Assembly: GCA_014378085.1 (NCBI GenBank)
Contig: JACMOJ010000047.1
Coordinates: 1-25,722 of the forward strand
From: Burkholderiales bacterium
GTDB taxonomy: Bacteria; Pseudomonadota; Gammaproteobacteria; Burkholderiales; Usitatibacteraceae
Length of the DNA: 25,722 bases
Direction of reading: 5' to 3'
This document shows positions 1 to 9,356 of the stretch, piece by piece; position 1 is the first letter of the stretch, and each line of letters opens with the position of its first letter. The position numbers and the translations under genes are program-made. Below the pieces are notes generated by a model, which did no database searches, was not told where the DNA came from, and saw only the letters and a list, made by a program, of their open reading frames with translations.

Positions 1-421
1 GCACCCCGTTCATGCTGCGTACAAAGTGTCGATTACACGGATACCCCGGATCGCCCATCAACACTTCATCGCCGTCATTGAGTAGCGCCGCAAACGTCAG
101 CAACAGTGCCGCACTCGAGCCCGCCGTGACAATCACCCGCTCCGGCTCAATCGTGACGCCGTACTTGGTTTGATAGAACGCAGCGATGGCTTCACGCAGC
201 GGCATCAACCCTAATGCACGGGTGTACCACATTGGCTGCTCATCTAGCGCACGTTTGCCAGCCTCAATCACCGGCAACGGCGTGCCAAAGTCGGGCTCAC
301 CAATCTCCATGTGGATCACGTCGTGTCCCGCCTGCTCAAGCTGCCGAGCGCGACTCTGTATTTCCATCGCCTGAAACGGCACGATGTGCGACATACGTGA
401 TGAGAGACGCTTCGAATTCAT
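1..421 (-). CDS. Class I/II PLP aminotransferase, N-terminal part (cut by window edge)
   Basis: The gene starts at ATG 421 and runs off the left edge, leaving 140 codons. The protein opens MNSKRLSSRMSHIVPFQAME and soon shows IGEPDFGTP, the substrate-binding loop typical of fold-type I aminotransferases of the AspC/AlaA type. Further on come WYTRALGLMPLREAIA and VTAGSSAALLL, the latter being the cofactor-phosphate-binding region. These enzymes move an amino group between an amino acid and a 2-oxoacid using pyridoxal phosphate in the cytoplasm. The catalytic lysine lies outside the window, so substrate cannot be judged. Only 12 bases separate it from the hrpA stop, so it may be co-transcribed with hrpA. 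A GGAAA stretch sits at SD distance before ATG 421. Met10 is a possible later start. Confidence 0.9.
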   Translation of the reverse strand, partial: MNSKRLSSRMSHIVPFQAMEIQSRARQLEQAGHDVIHMEIGEPDFGTPLPVIEAGKRALDEQPMWYTRALGLMPLREAIAAFYQTKYGVTIEPERVIVTAGSSAALLLTFAALLNDGDEVLMGDPGYPCNRHFVRSMNGV

Positions 422-433
422 TCAGATTTCCGT

Positions 434-3400
434 TCAGTAAAGTTTGTTGACAATTTCATCCCACATTTTTGCCAGGCGCTTAACGCTAACGGGCATCGGG
501 GTACGAAGCTCTTGCGCGAACAGCCCAACGCGCAGTTCTTCAACCGCCCAGCGAAATTCGCGAATGGCGGGTTCGGTCGATTTCGCAACGGACAAGTAAT
601 TTTTCCAGAGCGGGCGGATCTGTTTAAAGGTCTCTAGATCGCGCTCCATCGCGCCTAGCTTCGCTTTGTTCAAGCGCATCGCAATCGCCTTGAGATAACG
701 CGGGTAATGCAGCAACTGGAGCGTGGGCGTCTCGCGTAAGAATCGCGGCACGAACAAATTGCGCAGCTGTTGATCAATATCCTCGCCGATATGCTCCCAG
801 CCTTTTACATAACGCTCATCACAAAACTTACGAATATCCGCCGACAAACAAAGCGATTCATCCATCGCCTTGGCCAGCGCAGCAGCGTGACGTGCAAGCT
901 CGGCTTTGTGTTTCGCGAGCTGCAAGTCAAACTGCGGGCGGGAACGGATATCACTTTCAACGGAGTCAACAAACGTGGCGCGAAACGCGGCAAACAAGAG
1001 CTCTTGTCGAAGCGCTTCTTGCACGTGGTTTTTGGTTTCAGGAAAAAACGTCGAAAACTGGAATGCCGCGATGGGGGAGAACTTGATATTGCGCTCACAA
1101 AATTTCGCCGCCTCTGCCTGCGCCAACATGAAAAGCCGCACCAGTCCTTGCGTTTGCGCCATTTTTGCTTCGAGAAGCTCGTCGTATATGGCGATTGATA
1201 CTGTACTGCCGCGATCCACAAACGCCGGGTAGCCGTCGTAACGAATGCGCAGCTTTTCTTGTTCGCGCTCAAAGTTAATTGTCTGTGGCAATTCATCTAT
1301 ATCGGCAGGCCATGCGATGAGGTTGTCGCGCTCCATGCGATTACGATGCAGCGTGGAGAAAACAGTTTTTGATTCGTCTGCAAACTGGGTGCGCAGCGCC
1401 GCGAAATCGCGTGACATCGCCAGCTCTTTGCCGTCGCTGTCGACAATCTTAAAATTCATATACAGGTGGGCCACCACGCGCCCCGCTTCCGGCGACACAT
1501 CCCACGCATCTTTTGGTACGTCGAGCTTACGTTCACGTTGCAAAAAACGTGTCATCACCTCAAGCATTGGCTCATCGGCCGCTGATAAGTCCGCCATATC
1601 CGGCTTACGATTGATGTAATCGATAAACGCGCTCACCGTATCGGGCACCGGCACCAGCGCGCTGCGGTAACGCTGCGGTAACGTTTTGAAATACGCGGCG
1701 GCTTTCTCGCGCAGCATGCCCATGGTCAGCCATTCAAAGCGGGCGGGGTTGACTTGGTTAATCACCGACACCGGTAGCGTGACTGTCACACCATCCATCG
1801 GATGGGTCGGCTCAAAACGATAGTGCAACGGATACGCTGCACCCTTGTGTTTAAGTGCCTTGGGAAACAGATCGAAAGTTACATCCCCCGCGTTGCGCCG
1901 CATCAGTTGCTCACGTGAGAACTCCAGCGCGGTGGGCTTGGCTTTTTCGGTTTCTTTGCGCCATCGCTCGAAGCCCGCCATATTGACCACATCCGCAGGA
2001 ATGATTGCGTCGTAAAGCGCAAACATCTCGTTATCGTCAATCAACACATCCTGGCGTCGCGCTTTGGCTTCGATGTCTTCAATTTCATCGATCAGCCGCA
2101 TGTTGTTACGCAAGAATTTGCCGTGGGTATCCACTTCACCCGCAACCAATCCATGGCGGATAAATATCTCGCGCGCCTCAATGGGATTGATGCCGCCGTA
2201 GTGGATTCGCCTGCGAGGGTTAATGATCAAGCCGTATAACGACACCTGCTCAAAGGCCACCACTTGGCCCGACCTGCGTTCCCAATGCGGGTCGTAATGA
2301 GACCGCGTCACGAGATGGCTTGCGAGCTGCTCAATCCATTCAGGCTCGACCGATGCGATGGTTCTTGCATAGACGCGAGTGGTCTCCGTTAACTCCGCCG
2401 CCATTAGCCATTTGAGGCGTTCTTTTTTTTGTGCCGCGATTTCGCGCACACGCTTCGGCAAATGAAAACGGATACCGCGCGGGCCCATGTAGTCATTGCC
2501 CTCAATGGCCTTGGTACCAATATTGGTGATCAAGCCCGCTAGCAGGGCACGATGCACACTTTCATATTTTGCTTGGGCGGATCGCGGCGACTTCACGTTC
2601 GCAAGGGTCTTGTGTTTTGCGACCGGCACGTGTTGCGCGACCGGCGCGACTTTTGTCGGCAGCGCTATGGTGTCAACAGATGCGTCATCCGCAGCGGCGT
2701 TGTGAACATGCATGCCAACCGATGCGCACAACTCGGAGAGCTGTGTGTGTACATCTTTCCACTCACGCATCCGAATCGGCGAAAGAAAGTTTTCGCGCAG
2801 CAACTGATCGAGCTTTCGATGCGATTGTTTGTGCTTAATGGCCTCCAAGTAGAACTGCCAGAGATTCACATACGATAAAAATTCAGACTGCGGATGCGCA
2901 AACTTTTCGTGCGCGGCGATGTGTTGTTCCTGTTTGTCGGCCGGTCGATCGCGCGGGTCCTGCACGGACAACCCCGCAGCAATGATCAACACCTCTTGCA
3001 GACAGGCCTCTTTCTCCGCGGCGACTAACATTCGGGCGATCGCCGGATCGACTGGAAACTTCGATAGCGTCCAACCAAGTGGCGTGATGTTCTTTACTTG
3101 GTCCACCGCACCGAGCTCAAACAACTGTCGGTACCCATCGTCGATCATGCGCGGGCTTGGCGCTTCAATAAACGGGAAATTCGCAATGTCACCCAAGCCT
3201 AACGCCTTCATGCGCAGGATGACGCTTGCTAGCGAGGTGCGCAATATCTCGGGCGTGGTAAAGACCGGCCGCGCAGCATGATCCTCCTCCGCGTACAAAC
3301 GAATACAGATGCCAGCGGCGACACGCCCGCAACGCCCTGCGCGCTGTTTCGCGGATGCCTGCGAGATCGGCTCGATCTGCAACATATCGATCTTCTGCCG

Positions 3401-4585
3401 CGTGCTGTAGCGATGCACCCGCGCCACGCCAGTATCAATCACATAACGAATTCCCGGCACCGTGAGCGAGGTTTCGGCGACGTTGGTGGACAGCACGATG
3501 CGACGACGGCCCGTTCCCCCCGCGCGGAAAATGCGGTCCTGCTCATCGTTTGATAGCCGCGCAAACAGCGGCAACACTTCTGTCTGGCTTGGGTGGTGCT
3601 TGCGAAGTGCTTCGGTGGTGTCGCGAATCTCGCGTTCGCCCGGCAGGAATACCAACACATCGCCTTCGCGCGTCTCGGCAAACAGTTCATCTACCGCATG
3701 CATCACCGCGTCTTCAATATTCACCGCATCGTCACTATCGTCGAGAAAATGTTCGGGTCGATAGCGTACTTCCACCGGAAATGTACGGCCAGACACTTCA
3801 ATGATTGGCGCATCGACCCCATGCTGCGCAAAGTGTTTTGCAAAACGTGTCGGGTCAATGGTGGCGGAGGTAATGATCACCTTCAGATCGGGGCGCTTCG
3901 GCAATAGCTGCTTTACATACCCCAACAAAAAATCAATATTCAGACTTCGCTCGTGCGCCTCATCAATGATGAGTGTGTCGTAGGCCAAAAAATTTCGGTC
4001 GTGATGTGTCTCCGCGAGCAGCACGCCGTCGGTCATCACTTTGACAAACGTGTCATCCGAGGTTTTATCGTTGAAGCGAATCTTGTAGGCCACGTCCCCG
4101 CCGCCGGTGCGGCCCAACTCATGCGCGAGGCGGCTGGCGAGAGTACGTGCGGCAATTCTGCGCGGCTGGGTACAGCCGATCATGCCGTCGATACCGCGCC
4201 CCAACTCCAAACAAATCTTCGGTAGCTGGGTAGTTTTGCCGGAGCCAGTTTCACCGCACAGGATGATGACTTGGTGTTTTTCAATCAGCGCGCGAATCTC
4301 GGCGCGCTTTTCGGCAATCGGCAACGCGTCGTCGTAACGCGGTGACGCCACAGCAGCATGACGCTCACCACGTGTGCGCATCCGGCCTTGAGCGGCCAAT
4401 AGCGCTTGTGTAATCTGTTGGTCGATTTGTTCAGTCGGCTTTTTCGCGCGCGTCAGCTCGCGCCGTTTGCGGTCTAGGGCAATTAGTCTGCCACGGTCGC
4501 TGGCGAGGATGTCATCGAGTTCGGGCAACAACGTTGCGCCACCTACACGGGGCGGATCGGTTGATGGGGCGGGAGAGGTGCGCAT
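434..4585 (-). CDS. hrpA: ATP-dependent RNA helicase HrpA (DEAH box)
   Basis: This 1383-residue protein is close to the usual 1300-residue length of proteobacterial HrpA. Visible helicase motifs are GETGSGKTT (111-119, Walker A), DEAH (208-211), SAT (240-242), TNVAETSLTVPG (367-378) and QRAGRCGR (414-421). The HA2/winged-helix, OB-fold and long C-terminal DUF3418-type regions of the family follow. HrpA unwinds RNA and, in E. coli, has roles in mRNA processing and in rescuing stalled ribosomes. The start at ATG 4585 gives an N-terminal extension of about 80 residues before the helicase core, as is normal for HrpA. No strong Shine-Dalgarno sequence precedes it. It is divergent from recQ, and the aminotransferase follows 12 bases after its stop. 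No frameshift is seen. Confidence 0.97.
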   Translation of the reverse strand: MRTSPAPSTDPPRVGGATLLPELDDILASDRGRLIALDRKRRELTRAKKPTEQIDQQITQALLAAQGRMRTRGERHAAVASPRYDDALPIAEKRAEIRALIEKHQVIILCGETGSGKTTQLPKICLELGRGIDGMIGCTQPRRIAARTLASRLAHELGRTGGGDVAYKIRFNDKTSDDTFVKVMTDGVLLAETHHDRNFLAYDTLIIDEAHERSLNIDFLLGYVKQLLPKRPDLKVIITSATIDPTRFAKHFAQHGVDAPIIEVSGRTFPVEVRYRPEHFLDDSDDAVNIEDAVMHAVDELFAETREGDVLVFLPGEREIRDTTEALRKHHPSQTEVLPLFARLSNDEQDRIFRAGGTGRRRIVLSTNVAETSLTVPGIRYVIDTGVARVHRYSTRQKIDMLQIEPISQASAKQRAGRCGRVAAGICIRLYAEEDHAARPVFTTPEILRTSLASVILRMKALGLGDIANFPFIEAPSPRMIDDGYRQLFELGAVDQVKNITPLGWTLSKFPVDPAIARMLVAAEKEACLQEVLIIAAGLSVQDPRDRPADKQEQHIAAHEKFAHPQSEFLSYVNLWQFYLEAIKHKQSHRKLDQLLRENFLSPIRMREWKDVHTQLSELCASVGMHVHNAAADDASVDTIALPTKVAPVAQHVPVAKHKTLANVKSPRSAQAKYESVHRALLAGLITNIGTKAIEGNDYMGPRGIRFHLPKRVREIAAQKKERLKWLMAAELTETTRVYARTIASVEPEWIEQLASHLVTRSHYDPHWERRSGQVVAFEQVSLYGLIINPRRRIHYGGINPIEAREIFIRHGLVAGEVDTHGKFLRNNMRLIDEIEDIEAKARRQDVLIDDNEMFALYDAIIPADVVNMAGFERWRKETEKAKPTALEFSREQLMRRNAGDVTFDLFPKALKHKGAAYPLHYRFEPTHPMDGVTVTLPVSVINQVNPARFEWLTMGMLREKAAAYFKTLPQRYRSALVPVPDTVSAFIDYINRKPDMADLSAADEPMLEVMTRFLQRERKLDVPKDAWDVSPEAGRVVAHLYMNFKIVDSDGKELAMSRDFAALRTQFADESKTVFSTLHRNRMERDNLIAWPADIDELPQTINFEREQEKLRIRYDGYPAFVDRGSTVSIAIYDELLEAKMAQTQGLVRLFMLAQAEAAKFCERNIKFSPIAAFQFSTFFPETKNHVQEALRQELLFAAFRATFVDSVESDIRSRPQFDLQLAKHKAELARHAAALAKAMDESLCLSADIRKFCDERYVKGWEHIGEDIDQQLRNLFVPRFLRETPTLQLLHYPRYLKAIAMRLNKAKLGAMERDLETFKQIRPLWKNYLSVAKSTEPAIREFRWAVEELRVGLFAQELRTPMPVSVKRLAKMWDEIVNKLY

Positions 4586-4932
4586 GGGATTGAGAGTTTA
4601 CGCGACGGCCTTGTGTATTCGCGTTTGCAAGTTTGTGCGAACTCATCGGTGGAGTGACTGGCCAGTTTGCCAAACCGCTTTCAAGAAGGACCTTGGATCG
4701 CGGCGCAGTCACGTAACTAAGCTGGGATGACAAACTTAAGATAGTGCCAAGGGTGTACGCTCCCGATTGTTCCTTTGTCCGGACAGTCTCAAAAACTGTT
4801 ACCCCGGCGAACAACCACAGGGTTTGCGCCAGGACGACACGCTTAGGGTAGGGCCATGAGCGTCTGGCACCAATTTTCCCTCGGATGATTTACGTGGTGA
4901 GGACACAGCGCGACCGGTGCTACCATCATGTC
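4586..4932. other. Divergent intergenic region hrpA/recQ
   Basis: This stretch of about 350 bases between two divergent helicase genes must carry both promoters, but I cannot name convincing -35/-10 pairs. A short inverted repeat, ACAGT-7 bases-ACTGT, is present near 4785-4801. The short reading frames across it have no protein-like features. If recQ starts at 4885 instead of 4933, the region is 48 bases shorter. Confidence 0.5.
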
Positions 4933-6813
4933 ATGCCCACAGCCCAAATCTCGCCGACTGCTTCCTGCGGCAGCCCATACCTCTGCGCAAACGATGTCCT
5001 GAACCGCGTCTTCGGATTCCCGCAATTTCGACCGCACCAGCGGGAAATCGTCGAACACGTCATCAGCGGCGGCGACGCGCTGGTGCTAATGCCCACCGGC
5101 AGCGGCAAATCGCTGTGTTACCAAGTTCCAGCGCTGGTACGTAACGGTGTCGGCATAGTCGTCTCGCCATTGATCGCGCTGATGCAAGATCAAGTCGATG
5201 CGATGCGCCAGCTCGATGTGCGCGCGGCATTTTTAAATTCCACGCTCGACGCGTCCGCTGCCGCAGATGTCGAACAACAACTGCTCAACGGCGAACTCGA
5301 TTTGCTTTACGTTGCGCCGGAACGATTATTAACACCGCGATTTTTGCAACTGCTCGAACGCGCACCGATTGCGCTGTTCGCCATTGACGAAGCGCATTGT
5401 GTTTCGCAATGGGGCCATGATTTTCGCCCTGAGTATCGTGAGCTGACGATTCTCCACGAGCGTTTTCCTCGCATTCCGCGCATCGCATTGACCGCCACCG
5501 CCGACGCCCCGACGCGGCAAGAGATCATTGAGCGTTTGTCACTCGCTGACGCGCAGCAATTCGTCACCAGTTTTGACCGGCCCAATATCTGCTATCGGAT
5601 GACACAAAAGACCGACGCCAACCACCAGTTGCTTGAGTTCCTCAATGATCGCGCGGGTGAAGCTGGTATCGTCTATTGCCTGTCGCGCAAAAAAGTGGAG
5701 GCGACCGCCGATTGGCTGAACGCAAAAGGTTTTGTGGCGCTGCCGTATCACGCTGGGCTCAGCGCTGGGACGCGTTCGCACCATCAGCAGCGCTTCATTC
5801 GCGAAGACGGCATCATTGTGGTTGCCACCATCGCCTTTGGCATGGGCATCGACAAGCCCGATGTGCGTTTTGTTGCGCATCTGGATCTGCCAAAAAGTAT
5901 CGAGAGCTACTATCAGGAAACTGGCCGCGCCGGTCGCGACGGTGAACCCGCTGACGCGTGGCTGGCGTACAGCCTGAGTGACGTAGTCAGCATTGGCCAG
6001 ATGATCGAATCGGGTGACGCGCCGTTTGAGCGCAAACGGCTGGAGCGGCAAAAGCTCAATGCGCTGTTCGGCCTGTGTGAAACGGCGGAGTGTCGGCGGC
6101 TGTCGTTGCTACGCTATTTTGGTGAGACGACCACGCCTTGCGGTAACTGCGATAACTGTCTCACGCCTGCGCCGACTTGGGACGCTACCGTGGTCGCGCA
6201 AAAGGCGTTATCCACGGTTTACAAAACTGGCCAGCGCTTTGGCGCGGTGCACATCATCGACTTGCTTATGGGCAAATCCACCGAGCGCATCACCCAGTTT
6301 AATCACCAGCTGTTGAGCGTGTTCGGCATTGGTCAGGATTTAAATCAAACCGAATGGCGCGGCGTGTTTCGGCAACTGGTAGCGATGGGATTTCTAATTG
6401 TCGATATGGAAGGTTTTGGCGGCTTGTCGCTGGGTGCCACCGCGCGTGCGGTGCTCAAAGGCGAAGCACGCGTCACCTTACGGCGCGATGCGCCCAAACC
6501 GGAACGCGCCTCAAAACAAGGGCGGCGCAGCGCCGCTGAGCGCAGCGTGGCGCGCGCCAGCAAACACGGCTCGCCAATTGCGCCGCACGACGAGCCGCTG
6601 TGGCAGGCGCTACGCGAGGCGCGCGCACGCATCGCCAAGGAGCAAGGCGTACCGTCTTACGTGATTTTCCACGACACCACGCTACAGGAAATGCTGCGTG
6701 CCAAGCCGCGCAATCGTGATGACATGGCGGCGATTTCTGGCGTCGGTGCAGCCAAGCTGGAGCGTTATGGCGACGCGTTTATTGCGGTGGTGGAATCGTT
6801 TGAGGGTGATTAA
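4933..6813 (+). CDS. recQ: ATP-dependent DNA helicase RecQ
   Basis: This is a 3'-5' DNA helicase of recombination and repair. From ATG 4933 it has 626 residues. It shows [10 protein letters not shown] (27-36, motif 0), PTGSGKS (54-60, Walker A), DEAH (152-155) followed by [17 protein letters not shown] (187-190), and [16 protein letters not shown] with [10 protein letters not shown] (motifs V and VI). A zinc site is formed by Cys387, Cys403, Cys406 and Cys409, followed by a winged-helix RQC region. A basic Arg/Lys/Ala linker (about 515-548) precedes a C-terminal HRDC domain (about 553-623). The frame is open back to ATG 4885, which would add 16 residues. I prefer 4933 because the shorter N-terminus matches the family, although neither start has a clear SD. 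The key catalytic and zinc residues are all present. Confidence 0.96.
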   Translation: MPTAQISPTASCGSPYLCANDVLNRVFGFPQFRPHQREIVEHVISGGDALVLMPTGSGKSLCYQVPALVRNGVGIVVSPLIALMQDQVDAMRQLDVRAAFLNSTLDASAAADVEQQLLNGELDLLYVAPERLLTPRFLQLLERAPIALFAIDEAHCVSQWGHDFRPEYRELTILHERFPRIPRIALTATADAPTRQEIIERLSLADAQQFVTSFDRPNICYRMTQKTDANHQLLEFLNDRAGEAGIVYCLSRKKVEATADWLNAKGFVALPYHAGLSAGTRSHHQQRFIREDGIIVVATIAFGMGIDKPDVRFVAHLDLPKSIESYYQETGRAGRDGEPADAWLAYSLSDVVSIGQMIESGDAPFERKRLERQKLNALFGLCETAECRRLSLLRYFGETTTPCGNCDNCLTPAPTWDATVVAQKALSTVYKTGQRFGAVHIIDLLMGKSTERITQFNHQLLSVFGIGQDLNQTEWRGVFRQLVAMGFLIVDMEGFGGLSLGATARAVLKGEARVTLRRDAPKPERASKQGRRSAAERSVARASKHGSPIAPHDEPLWQALREARARIAKEQGVPSYVIFHDTTLQEMLRAKPRNRDDMAAISGVGAAKLERYGDAFIAVVESFEGD

Positions 6814-7159
6814 ATGGTGGCTCACCCGGAGGTTCCCCACCGCGTCGGCACCGAGGCACGCGCCTAAGAATACGTTCGTATTAACGACGATTTTCATTTG
6901 AAAAATGGTAACGTTTTGCCACCATTGTTCAAGGCCACGCCTCTTCCAACGGCATATGGTTCTGAAAGCAGTAGCGTGTTTTCATTGGCAGCAATCGTCG
7001 TACAAGCGGCAAAAGTAGCGACCACAACCACCGCTCAACGGGTTGCGTGTACGGTATCGCACCGACCGTGTCGCGAATAGCCGTCATGTTGGTCGCCGGT
7101 GCTTGGCCCCAGGCACGTCGCCTATCAGGCGCGCAAATGATATGCAAAAAGGCTCAGAC
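6814..7159. other. Intergenic region recQ / KaiC-like gene
   Basis: These 346 bases hold no convincing gene. An imperfect hairpin lies at 6899-6931: TGAAAAATGGT pairs with ACCATTGTTCA (10 of 11 positions) across an 11-base loop. No T-run follows it, so a terminator role for recQ is doubtful. The KaiC-like reading frame is open back to 7043, but the coding-like part begins at the SD-preceded ATG 7160. The promoter of the KaiC/CheB pair should lie here, though I cannot point to it. Confidence 0.5.
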
Positions 7160-8674
7160 ATGGCTAAAACTTCCACCAACACAAAGCCCGCTCCTCATCA
7201 CGACCATTTACAAAAATGCGCGACTGGCATCACGGGCTTTGACGAAATTACCGAGGGAGGGCTGCCGAAGGACAGAATCACATTGATTAGCGGGGGGCCC
7301 GGTTCTGGGAAGACGCTGTTGGGAATTGACTTTCTGGTCAATGGCTTCCTCCATTACAAGGAGCGCGGCGTGTTCATGTCCTTTGAAGAAACCGAGGACG
7401 AGATCTATCAGGACGTTGCTTCCCTGAACCTAGATTTGCGCGGCCTTATTTCAAAAAAACAAATTCGTTTTGAACATGTTCGCTTTGAGCGCGACGATAT
7501 TCACGAAAAAGGGGAGTTCAATCTCGAAGGATTGTTTATCCGCCTGGAGTTAGCCATTGACGCCATCGGCGCCAAGCGCGTGGTTCTGGATTCCATTGAG
7601 TCCCTGTTCGCGGGCATCGCCGATCCAGGGATACTTCGCTTAGAGATAAAGCGGCTGTTCCGGTGGCTCAAACAAAAACAGGTGACGGCCGTGATTACCG
7701 GCGAGCAAGGGCAAAACACCTTTACCCGCCACGGTCTTGAGGAATTTATTTCCGATTGCATCATCCTGCTTGACAACAGGGTCCGGCAGCAGGTTTCAAC
7801 TCGCAGAATTCGTGTCGTCAAGTACCGCGGTTCAAATCATGGAACCAACGAATACCCGTTTGTGATTGACAAAGATGGGCTTTCAGTCATTCCTATCACC
7901 TCGGCAGGGCTCGACCATCCCGGTACCGATGAGAAAGTGTCAACCGGCATAGCGCCCCTAGATAAGCTGTTTGCGGGTGGCGGGTACACCAGAGGCAGCA
8001 CCATTCTTGTTTCCGGTACCGCAGGCACGGGTAAAACCAGCCTCGCGGCAGCTTTCGCAGAAGCAAGCTGCAAACGTGGCGAACGTTGTCTCTATCTTTC
8101 CTACGAGGAGTCTCCTGGGCAACTCGTTCAAAATATGCGCTCCGTCGGTGTTGATCTGGGGAAATGGTTAAAAAAAGGAACGTTGAAAATTGTTTCCACC
8201 AGACCTGCCTTTTTTGGTCTGGAGATGCACTTGCTCGATTTATACAAAATCCTGGCGGAGTTCAAGCCAACAGCGGTCGTCATTGATCCCCTGACAAGTC
8301 TTATCGGGCAGGCTGAGGAATCGGAAGTTCAGTCGATGCTGACGCGCATGATCGATGCCCTGAAGTCCAAAGGCATCACCGGCGTTTTCACGAGTCTTGT
8401 ATCTTCAACCGCGCAAAACGACACCAGCGGTGAAATCGGGGTTTCATCTTTGATTGACACTTGGATCGTGGTGAGAGAATTGGAAGAGAACGAAGGTAGG
8501 AGGCGGATTCGCGGCCTCTACATTGTCAAATCCCGTGGCACGGGTCATTCCAGTGATGTTCACAAAATGATTTTCAGTGATGACGGGATTCAGCTGCATC
8601 CCATGGACAATGATGCGACTTTGGGCGCCGATCAGAAGAAGAAAGTCGGCAAAAGTGTCAGTACCAAAAAATAG
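7160..8674 (+). CDS. KaiC-like double-domain RecA-type ATPase
   Basis: This 504-residue protein has two tandem KaiC/RecA domains, about the length of cyanobacterial KaiC. Domain 1 has GGPGSGKT (45-52, Walker A), the glutamate pair Glu76-Glu77 in SFEETEDE, and a Walker B at VVLDS (141-145). Domain 2 has GTAGTGKT (286-293), Glu316-Glu317 in SYEESPG and AVVIDP (372-377). The segment VSSLIDT places Ser429-Ser430 where KaiC has its Ser431/Thr432 phosphosites, so autophosphorylation is possible (inference). The frame is open back to 7043, but AAAAAGG lies 7 bases before ATG 7160, so that start was chosen. No kaiA or kaiB is in the window. The likely partner is the CheB-type gene 45 bases downstream on the same strand. 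In non-cyanobacteria such proteins are linked to signalling or stress rather than a proven clock. Its exact role is unknown. Confidence 0.93.
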   Translation: MAKTSTNTKPAPHHDHLQKCATGITGFDEITEGGLPKDRITLISGGPGSGKTLLGIDFLVNGFLHYKERGVFMSFEETEDEIYQDVASLNLDLRGLISKKQIRFEHVRFERDDIHEKGEFNLEGLFIRLELAIDAIGAKRVVLDSIESLFAGIADPGILRLEIKRLFRWLKQKQVTAVITGEQGQNTFTRHGLEEFISDCIILLDNRVRQQVSTRRIRVVKYRGSNHGTNEYPFVIDKDGLSVIPITSAGLDHPGTDEKVSTGIAPLDKLFAGGGYTRGSTILVSGTAGTGKTSLAAAFAEASCKRGERCLYLSYEESPGQLVQNMRSVGVDLGKWLKKGTLKIVSTRPAFFGLEMHLLDLYKILAEFKPTAVVIDPLTSLIGQAEESEVQSMLTRMIDALKSKGITGVFTSLVSSTAQNDTSGEIGVSSLIDTWIVVRELEENEGRRRIRGLYIVKSRGTGHSSDVHKMIFSDDGIQLHPMDNDATLGADQKKKVGKSVSTKK

Positions 8675-8719
8675 CGCGAGCAGGCAAAGGCGGTTAACGA
8701 ATCGCCTGAGGTCAGCCGT

Positions 8720-9301
8720 ATGAGAACAACCAAACCCGACTTCGTTGTCGGTATAGGTGCCTCAGCCGGCGGCCTTAACGCTTACAAGGCGTTCTTCGAT
8801 GCGTTGCATTTCGATACCGGCATGGCATTCGTCGTTATTTCTCACCTTCACCCCGCAGCCCATAGTCAATTAGCCGAGATTTTGTCGCGTCATACAAAAA
8901 TGACGGTAGTGCTTGCCGCATCCGCAATGAAAATGCGGGCTAATCGGGTCTATGTGATACCAACTAATGCCGATCTTTCCATCGAGCATGGTGCGCTGCA
9001 CGTCATATCCCCGCGCATCCGCAGGAACTCACAAGTCGATTTGTTTTTTACCTCACTTGCCGCCGCGCTGGGCGCGCGTGCCGTCGGCATTGTGCTTTCG
9101 GGCTACGGCGCTGACGGTGCTGAAGGCTGCAAGCGCATCAAGGCAGCAGGGGGAACCAACTTTGCACAAGACACTTCTGCCGAAGTCAGCGGCATGCCTC
9201 TCAGCGCTTGCGCCACGGGCTGTGTTGACTTCGTACTGTCACCCGACAAAATTCCGGCCGAATTGGATAAATTGAGGTTGCGACTGGGCACGGCAGCCTG
9301 A
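8720..9301 (+). CDS. Stand-alone CheB-type protein-glutamate methylesterase
   Basis: The 193-residue protein is only the CheB esterase domain, with no N-terminal receiver domain. The predicted catalytic triad is intact: Ser15 in GIGASAGG, His42 in VVISHLHP and Asp132 in LSGYGADGAEG. CheB enzymes remove methyl groups from, and deamidate, glutamyl/glutaminyl residues of chemoreceptors. Without a receiver domain it cannot be switched by CheA in the usual way, so its activity must be controlled otherwise, perhaps by the KaiC-like protein (inference). GAGG lies about 10 bases before ATG 8720. It follows the KaiC-like gene after 45 bases and is probably co-transcribed. No cheR, cheA or receptor gene is in the window. 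It is followed by the hairpin repeat array. Confidence 0.92.
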   Translation: MRTTKPDFVVGIGASAGGLNAYKAFFDALHFDTGMAFVVISHLHPAAHSQLAEILSRHTKMTVVLAASAMKMRANRVYVIPTNADLSIEHGALHVISPRIRRNSQVDLFFTSLAAALGARAVGIVLSGYGADGAEGCKRIKAAGGTNFAQDTSAEVSGMPLSACATGCVDFVLSPDKIPAELDKLRLRLGTAA

Positions 9302-9356
9302 TCATTCGAACGGGCCTACGACGTAGTGGCTCGTAGAAAAATTAACGCGGCCCTCA

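Noticed and set aside
5539..6051. 170-codon minus-strand open frame inside recQ
   Set aside because: It is antisense to the helicase motifs of RecQ and shows no independent protein features.
6899..6931. Hairpin after recQ as a terminator
   Set aside because: The stem is AT-rich with a mismatch and an 11-base loop, and no T-run follows on the plus strand.
7043..7159. Upstream extension of the KaiC-like protein by 39 residues
   Set aside because: The extension is Arg-rich with no family similarity, and a Shine-Dalgarno AAGG stands at the right distance before ATG 7160.
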